Shown: positions 55,301 to 64,000 of the stretch, one piece after another
Layout: every line of letters begins with the position of its first letter
How positions within the stretch are numbered: position 1 is the first letter of the stretch
NCBI GenBank assembly: GCA_947650285.1
Contig: CANTFL010000090.1
Location: 558,001-622,000 of the forward strand
Source of the DNA: Hyaloperonospora brassicae
Lineage: Eukaryota > Oomycota > Peronosporomycetes > Peronosporales > Peronosporaceae
Length of the DNA: 64,000 nt
Direction of reading: 5' to 3'
Position numbers and translations under genes: made by a program
Notes under the pieces: generated by a model
Database searches by the model: none
The model's input: the letters and a program-made list of their open reading frames with translations, nothing else
Told to the model about the DNA's origin: nothing

Positions 55301-58300
55301 ACTCTTGTTGTGGCTACCACAGTTGTCCGTGATCAGAACCCGCTGATGACCACCGCCATATGGGTAGATAGTCCAACGCTAATTTATATTCATAAATATA
55401 TATTGCTTTTCCATCCGTCCTTGGGTCCAGTCGGGTAGTTTACGCCTAAGATTTCGTCTGGTTTGTTACAATTCGAGTCATTTAAAAATTCATCAATCTA
55501 AATATAAACGCTGGCTAAAGTCTTGAACATTTTGCTCCGCATATTTGAACCTCGATAGTAATTATAACAGCTACAATATTAACATTAGTATATTTCACAT
55601 TTTTGTCGCCGCGAAAACTTAGGTCTTTACATTGTTAACATCGACTTTTCAAAGATTTTATCCGAAACTTGTGGAAATCTTCATCCGAAAAACCACTTTT
55701 AAAACCGTGTTTAATTTGGTCAAGACAGTAGGAGATTCTTTTTATATATTAGAAATGAGTGGCTGGGCTTGTTATATATTGTCAGTCTGAATGCAAAATA
55801 AGTTGATGTTTTACTCTTAAAAATTCTAAATTCATTGTGCTGTGATGTGCAAAAAATGCGTTTTTACGTTGATCAGATCATGAAAGGCCGATTGAGTTAT
55901 ACCTTGTTACGTCCTCGTTTGGTTTGCCACGAATCTTAACACCATTAAAATAAACTTTTGCCCATCTTTACGAGGTCAGTCAAACTTAAATACGAACATC
56001 GCATAAAAACTGATGACCAAACGCTGACGTTTACGATCTCAAATTCATATTTTCTTCTTTATCAAGCGACGGCGAGAGCCACTTTGACAGACTCTGATAA
56101 TTGCCTTAGATGTGTCACTTTTGCGACACTATGTTGACAAAACTGGCGGTGACCGTGTTTCAATCCTTCCATAAACGATATGCCTATGATCAGTAGACTT
56201 TTTTGCCTTATAATCGATCCAGGAAATTTTGGATCGTGCGCGACGCAATATTGGCCCTCCCGTTCCGTCTGCGTCTGCAATTATATATTGAACGGTACGG
56301 TGTCAGTTTAGAAAATGTACAGGCATAACGTAAATGCCGCTTTTCAGTAAACTCTAAGTCGTCGTTTATAGTTAACCCAGCACCTATAAGGCTTGTGGGA
56401 CAGTGTTGTCGTCATCGTCGTCATCGCTTCCGGCAAATGAAACCAATATGCTGACCGAGGGGTTCAGTCGACGTTGTTTGACGAAAGGCTTGCAAATGGA
56501 CGAACTCTTGGATCAGGTTTACTTGCCGAGTTGGCATGGTGCCGTAGCCACTCACTTTCTAGTGAACAAATTATCGGTCAATATTAATTATAATTCGTAC
56601 TTACACCAATTAAAGTTCCCACAGCAAATTTTTCCAACATTATTTATGATTTTCCTCAATATATCGAGATGTAAAATAAGTGTAGGCCACACTTACTACC
56701 GTCAACTGTTTATTCCGAGGTATAAAAACATGCGCGACTTTACTATTTCTTAACATTATGAAAGCGTTTATGTACGATATAATTAATATAAAAGTCAAAT
56801 TACGTGACAAAGTTAGAGATACCACACAAAATTCATAAAGTCAATATATCGCTATCAATTACCTGATTGCTCATTCGCAACTCATTCAATAGATTAAATG
56901 TCGGCGGTCTACTGAATGTACAAAAATTGTATATACCATTGCGGTATGTCATCTGGGGCTGATTCAAATTGGTTTAATTCAACATTTATTACAAAAACAA
57001 TGCCTTATAAAGTCAATTAGTCAATATGGTATGAAAACGTCGGACCTCGACCCTTCTTTTCGCAATGTACCATCTAAATAAATGGCAGCTATGGTCATAT
57101 TTAGGCTCGCAAACAATTTTACACATGACGCCTGCCGTTTCTTAGCCAATTTTGTTCTTTCCATCTTCTAACCTAATAAGGAACGCTAAATATTAATGCT
57201 TACGTGCAATCGAAAATAGACTGCCCCTTAAATTCCGACTCGATAATTAACAACACCTTTGCGTTATCACGCATGTTGATAAGAAGGAAGCTTGATTCAA
57301 TCTCGACTTTGGACTTTATGTACAAATGGACGTCCCATCTACAGGGCATTTGGCTCTTGTTTAGAGGGATGACCTGTTTTATTTGTAGATCTCATAATTA
57401 AGCAAATATTTTGACAATTACTGACAAATTTGTTTTATTAACTTTATTACCTCTTATATATCTTCCTCTAGATTGTTATCTCACGGAAAACAATATAAAT
57501 TCTGCTGACCGCTTAAAGGATTGTTTATAATGTATTAGACTTCATGATAATAAAGCTTTGGTTTTATATCATATACATTAGGAGATCGACAGTTATCGCG
57601 TAGGTATCACCAAAGACTCCACAGACCTCTGTTGATTTGCTGTATATAATTTATAAAACATGTGATCTTAAAGCTTGTTGTGGTACGTTGTACGAGTACC
57701 TTGTAATTTCATTTAGCGGTAAAAATTGCCGATATCATAGGATAGTGCTGAATTCGCAAGACTTTGCTATTCTGATTCAAATTTAATATGATATCTCTTT
57801 TTATTTACATTGACATGGAAGTGCTTGAAAAAAATATTCCATGTCAAGATTTATTATACATTAATCAAATTAGAAAATGCCTAATGCTTATTTATGCTAC
57901 TACACAACAGGCGATTGCATAGCCAACGGGCGAGGGTTTCGCCACAATTATGTAAATTTTTAATGATAAATTAACGTTTGACCATTTTTTCTACACCAAA
58001 CCCTCTAAATCTTGATGCGCACTATTTTTGTCCATTTGTTTATCTTAATTTTTTAATTCTCATTATTTTGGTTCACTTTTTCAGCCAATGTATCATATTT
58101 CGATAATAAAATCATCATGTAGGATTAGGACGGGAAACAGCTGTCTAGCTCTATAGAATTAGATACAAATAGGGTGTTACAATTCTTTAAGATGAATATT
58201 AGTTACTTCATCATAGGACGATGTTGATATCCGAGTGCAGCTACTGTAATGTAAAATCTGATGCCAACACATTAAGGTCAAAATAGGGATATAAGTTAAT

Positions 58301-61300
58301 AATTAATGATCATAAAGAAACAATTGTATTTGGTTTTTAAATATGTCAATCACTAAGTGATGCTTCTATAGTTTTATTTTTGATAAGTGAAAAACTATTC
58401 GATTCAATATGCTGGCAAATTCAACAACATAAATCTTTCCGGATCAACTTTGTTACTATGGGGTCCAATAAATGATCCTATAAGCCATGAAGAACCGTAC
58501 TTTGATCTATTAATTTCCTATTGCAGGAATTAAGCACAATTTAGTTTAGAGAACAGACTAATGCTACATTAACTCTTAATAGCCGAATGTGAACAATAAT
58601 TCTTTAAATTTCAAGTCTACTATTAGCTGTTGAAGCTGGTAGGGTCCAATCCAATCAATCGAGTTTGTATAAAAAATTATAAAAATTAATGTATTAAAAA
58701 AACATGATAAACTGTTGCTTGAAATTAAAGGACCAAAGAGCTAAAATAAAGTATCTAACTGGAGGCCGAGACTCGTTTTTGCATAAACTTAACAAAATAA
58801 TATGAAAATCGATGTGGAACGATGTAGTAATACTTTGGGCAATAGGTGTAAATTGTCCTTTATGATTCACATTTACAACGGTTTTTTTCATGAGCTATAT
58901 TTTGTTTACAGATACTACGCCAAAATGAACGCAATTTATAAATCATAGGCAACGAGATAATGAAACGAAAATAAAGCAGGGTAACAAAATGGAGTTTTTT
59001 GTATTGAAAAAATTTCCATAGAATATACACATATATTAAAGATCATTCCGCATAATTTCGATTGCGGTTTACAATACTTAAATATGTAATACGACGCACC
59101 ATTAAAAATTGATCTTTTTTCAGCCTCTAAACAAATTTGTATTTAAAGTGGCACAACTTCTGTAATTTACGCCTTAGCGACCTAATCAAGAATACAGCAA
59201 ATTTTAATTTAGACTTTTCAAGTGCTTAAAAACGTGTTAAGCCACGCATATTACCACAAAAGCAATTAAATATTATTTAAAAGCTCAAAATGCAACATTA
59301 AGTGATATCTTATATAATTATAAATTGAAAATATTGGCTAATAATGAAGTGAACAATCCAATACTCCAAAATAATGTATACACATATCAAAACCTCAAAA
59401 CATTGCTTATTGCTTTGTAAACCTCAACCCTCACAGTGACAACTAGTCTGTTACTCCCTAAATCATCCAAAAATATGCATAATTGGGTTATCACTCAGCG
59501 ATGACTCCTTAAATTTGAATGGCAAATACGAATGCACAAAAATGGTATAAGGATTGATAGATACCCTCCGCCGTAGGCCGACGATTTTTTGCACTAAAAT
59601 GTGGGTATCCAAGATTGCAAAAAAACAATCACAACATTTAATACATTTGTTTATGCATTTTAGAAGAACCTCATTTTAGCCACCATTTTTAAGATAAGCC
59701 TTGATTATAAAAAACCTTTTTGATCAAACTCTCTACCTAACGTCAAATCTGATGTTTACATTAAAGTATATTAACCATCCCCATTCGTCTTCATGATAGA
59801 TGTGTAGATGCAAGCATTACGGTAACATAGATATAGCCAAACGAGCTGTCAGTTTATTATTATAAACCACATTCACCTTCAAAACATTAATAATTATCAT
59901 GGAATGATCTATCAACATAGTGGGTCAGAATGTAAAATTTGAAAGTTTACAATCGATGTCAGTCTAAATTTTATATTTTCATGTGGACAAGACTTTCTCG
60001 CTAGCAATAAGTTCGATTATTTGACCGGACAGCGTCCGTACGGCTCTGCCCTAGTCTGCTAAATAATGTGTTGGTGGTCATAGTCTTGCAACTGCACTTT
60101 AAACTAAGTTGTTAAGTTAAAAATTTACGATAATAGTTTTTCTCATCGTCGGCTATACCGAATTATACGCCTATCACGTACTATGCACACTTTGCGATTT
60201 ATTAAACTCTAATACTAAGTTGTGTGATTACATGACGCAGTAAACAATTATCGGGCTACCGATAAGAATAAGTTTGGATTAGGAAATATAGATCTCCCTT
60301 TACGTCAAAACTTCTGTATTTAGCTCCCAGATATGGCCTAGAGCATGCAACATGAGTAATATATATCGAAGGGTTCGGTGTTTGATCTAACAATGTCACG
60401 AAAAGTTTTCTCAGCACAATCTTGTTTTAGGTCGTTGAACGCGCGCAGTCGCTCGATTTTAATTTACAATCATACACTACATGGCACTAATCTTATGATT
60501 TACTAGTTAAATAACAATACCTGTTTACAGAGTAACTTTATTGATTACTCCGAATTTTGTGACGTCCATCCCCACTGTGGAATTATAAATTATTGGTTCT
60601 ATGAGCGTGAGGTTGCAGGTGGGCACCACTGAAAAATTTCGGAATTTTTACAATTATACCTTTTCACTCAAGAATACTACGCTATAACACAAATTGCAAA
60701 GGCCCACAGTTTCTCTGCCATAATCGAGTATGTAACATACAACATAATGTACATTCTAAAGATACCTTAGAACATTCAATGTACTGAATAGCAATCTTAT
60801 TTTGATTGGAGGATAATTTATAATATTATGTTCTTCGGAGCAAAATATTTTTATAATAAATGACACTTTTCCACTTTTGATTTGCATGTCTTTGACCTGT
60901 AATGAACTAAGCTCGAGCACACATCAAAACTTTAATGCCTGGATGACAAATTGTTATTGTGCGACGTAATTGTATGACTATATCGCAAAATTTAACAAAA
61001 CGTCCTCTACCGATCTTCCCGTGCCAGCATCTATTCTATATATTAGGATGACCGTATGAATGTCCATCAATTATACAACCAACGGTTACGCGACTGATGT
61101 CGAGCATATATTCCCCTTGATCGCGTTAGCCTGTTTTTTCATATTCATTGTTTGTCAAAAATATTATAATAAATTTAGCACACAAATTTATCGCATCGTT
61201 AAGGTCTAAGTACTGGATCGTGTGGTCTTTTGTAATAAAGGCAAGAATCCAGCCTTTGCTTTATAAACATTCGTCGATATAAACATTACAGACCATATAC

Positions 61301-64000
61301 AATCGAAGTCAAAAAAAAGGAAATATACAGAATTAGCATGATTGATCTATTCGCACATTTGAATTATTTTAACGTAATAGCTTAACTTTATATTAATTAT
61401 TCACTTTAAATAATTTAAAAGCGGTTTGCTAGATTGTATTATTTAGTTCTCCAAATTATAGATCATTGATTGATGATCATCGAACTTGCCTCTCCTAAAA
61501 CAATTGTGCTGTCAATCATATTAAAGTGTGATGCGTTTGCTATCGACTCGTAAATAACAAACAATCAGCTACTTTGTGTTCTTAGCGGACATTTAATGGC
61601 ATGTGTGTTAGAAAAATTAAAAACATATTTTCGCTATCTTCACATAATACTAAACGCCGTCAAATGGTTGTCTTTAACATTCAAAACCTTCTAAAGGTCT
61701 TATTAACGTATAATTATGCCGATGGTCGGTATATAATGTACAGTATCTGTATTACTTTCTTGCTTCAAGTAAAGCAAATACGACGCCGATTTATACTGAG
61801 TTCTAAATTGTTCGTTAAAAAACGTTTGACTTTAATCATTTTGCAATTTCTAGGTTCCTATTATTTAATTTTACTCTAAATGACAGTATTCGCAACAAAA
61901 AGGTATATTAGGAAAATACTTGTTTTTTTATGTTGCCTTTCTATCTGCGTATTTTCAGACGGTCCTCATCTTCAATTATAAAAAAAAAGATTCGCACGAA
62001 TATATATTCACGAATTTGCGATGTGGCTTGCCTGCATGGCCTCATTATCTCGGCTCCTTAGTTGTCTACAAATGGTCGTGAGGCAATATCTATTTTACAC
62101 ATTTCAAGGTATTCGGAAAAAACTTAATCATGCTAATAATAGGTAGATTTCAGCTGAGGTGATTATTTAATAACGACTAATTGTAGACTAGAGTGTCTAC
62201 CACATAGAATTCATGTAGCTTATAAAATTATGGGGACTCGTCGTCGTTGATCCATGAATGATCGTGAAAAAACTCAAATCCCAGTATTTACCACTAGATA
62301 ACAAGCTATCAACCTTAAACATTATAATTCTTATTTTTTGAAGTTTTATTGGTTTTTTACTCTCTTGGCCATAAAAAGTCATTTATTTTGTTTTTATATA
62401 AATTGTTCTCATAATTGTCATTTCTATCTAGTGTGCTTGATATGACTTAATGAGATTTCGCTGCACGCAGTTCCAGCAAAATCTGCATGCACATATTGCT
62501 CGGCTACAACTGACTTCTGAACTCGAAGATTAGTTCTAATTTATCAGACCTACAGAAATGTGTTAAAAAATGAATTTGGACCCCTTTGACGGTAAAAGCG
62601 CTATTTTGCGTCATGGTTAATTCGGAAGGCCAATCGGCTCAGATCTTCCTTGGGACGTAGTCTATTAAAAGCGATTATAAGAGAGAAAATAAGATTCAAA
62701 AATTTTCTTTTCAATCGACGTAGTCGATGGTGACGCACCGATAAACTTAACTAAAATGTTTATAACTTATTTACATGTATTTGTTTAAATTTTAGCATCA
62801 CCACCTCAACGTTTCATAACAGAATGATTAATGATCTAAGTCGCATGATGAGTTATATTGTATTCGAAATAAAAGGTAGTGTCGAGTTGCACCATAAACA
62901 AATTGTTAAACTATGATTAATCTTTATAATGCTGCACTAGTGTATGCAAATCGAAGGCAACTTCATTCTTTGATGAATTCCATCTTCGCATTATCTCTAA
63001 AGATTTTAAGTACCTTTATCTGATATATATTTTATAAAAAAACCGCTATCTCCAGCCCTCTCAGGTTCATGACCTTAATTTGAATAAATGGAAGACCGAT
63101 CAGGATAAATAAATTATTTAAATGTTTTTGTCGATTTAGGTTCCTTAGTTCGGCCCATTTTTCCATTAACAATATTTATACCTTTTGGGTAGCAAGACAA
63201 TAAAAAATAAGTATTAAAATTATAAAAATGGCAAAACATTCAGAAAAAGGGTAAAACGTTTAGAAACATGTATGTTGTGTTATTGCTCATCCATGATGAC
63301 CTCTAACTTTGAATAAATGCCTTCCAAAGCAACAGCATTCTTCGTTCAACCGCAAACTAAACAAATAGGTCGAGCTGCAATTTCGTTCCATTTAGATCTA
63401 TATGCCTTTGTCAATCATAGAACAGATGTATATGTACGTATTATGCCACACCCGAAAATCACACACATAATTAGAAACCCCAAAAAACAAAATAAATGTA
63501 CTTTTTTAATTTATATGTTATATATCTACATATATATATAGACTAGATATCAAATCTGATAAGACCTGTATTGATGAGTAGAATGCATAGACTTAAAAAT
63601 ATAGGACTGATGTCTATTATATTCTTTTTGTATGTAGCATTACCCAAACATCTCTCGTATACTATTTAAGTATTTTTATAATGTATTTTGCTTATCTATC
63701 TTCATATTTGAGCAATCATTTCACATGCAGTAGGAACATTTTACACTGCTCCATATTTATACTGAATATTTATCATAAAACTACGATATTTATATTTAAT
63801 ATTTATATGTTTTATTTTAAAATGTCACCGGGATGTTTTTTATCTATTAACTTTAAGCGCAATTTTCAAATGCGGAGGTCCTTGTGCCGATGCGGGATTA
63901 CATGATCTTATGTAAGGATTGGTCGATTCAAATATAAATATTAATCGCTCAAAATTATCTAGAAAGTCCATTTTATAAATAAGTATTTTAGCTATGTACA

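Larger units (their letters stand above)
42000..64000. other. A+T-rich gene-poor block
   Basis: About 22 kb with strongly raised A+T content, many stops on all frames, and no frame longer than about 127 codons. Apart from the relics listed separately (44.4, 45.3-45.8 and 49.0 kb) nothing was recognised. The longest frames (49426-49803, 50099-50482, 53130-53492, 56403-56753) have no identifiable domain. No centromere-type satellite and no telomere repeat was noticed. The block looks like old repeat DNA that has drifted towards A+T. Confidence 0.6.

Overview
The window is nuclear DNA of an oomycete, most likely a plant-associated member of the Peronosporales (Phytophthora or downy mildew type). 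The evidence is an RxLR-type secreted effector gene at 6538-7074, a degenerate paralogue at 41191-41400, compact genes whose GT-AG introns are about 60-95 nt, and several chromodomain Ty3/gypsy elements. No bacterial operon, rRNA, tRNA or CRISPR array was found. No database search was possible, so family names rest on motifs read by eye.

Layout. 1-2337 is the 3' end of a chromodomain gypsy element with its LTR. 2338-3185 is a truncated LTR and leader of a second, GATC-dense element. 3.2-6.5 kb holds repeats and no convincing gene. 6.5-9.3 kb holds the RxLR gene, a minus-strand gene with a CW-like zinc motif, and the 3' half of a multi-pass membrane protein gene. 9348-16951 is a complete but mutated gypsy element with two LTRs and a 5-bp target duplication; it interrupts the membrane protein gene, whose 5' part lies at 16952-18050. 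18-29 kb is the gene island: an unrecognised multi-exon gene, a five-exon GDP-hexose phosphorylase (VTC2/GDPGP1 family), a six-exon sirtuin, a protein with two nucleoside-2-deoxyribosyltransferase-like domains, and a tweety-type membrane protein.

29377-35125 is an older, reversed and 5'-truncated relative of the complete gypsy element. 35.4-40.7 kb is the GATC-dense LTR element, with gag-like frames, basic repeats and a 273-bp in-frame tandem repeat. 41.2-43.5 kb is a decayed segmental copy of the 6.5-8.0 kb effector neighbourhood. From about 42 kb to the end the DNA is strongly A+T-rich and gene-poor, with decayed gypsy remains near 44.4 and 49.0 kb.

How the parts relate. The window is a small housekeeping gene island enclosed by nested retrotransposons and a degenerating A+T-rich block, the setting usual for oomycete effector genes. 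The most unusual signal is an antisense reading frame of about 257 codons between pol and the 3' LTR of the gypsy elements. It runs tail-to-tail with pol and is similar at protein level in two diverged copies. The gag-pol junction of the complete element also carries a correctly phased -1 slippery heptamer.
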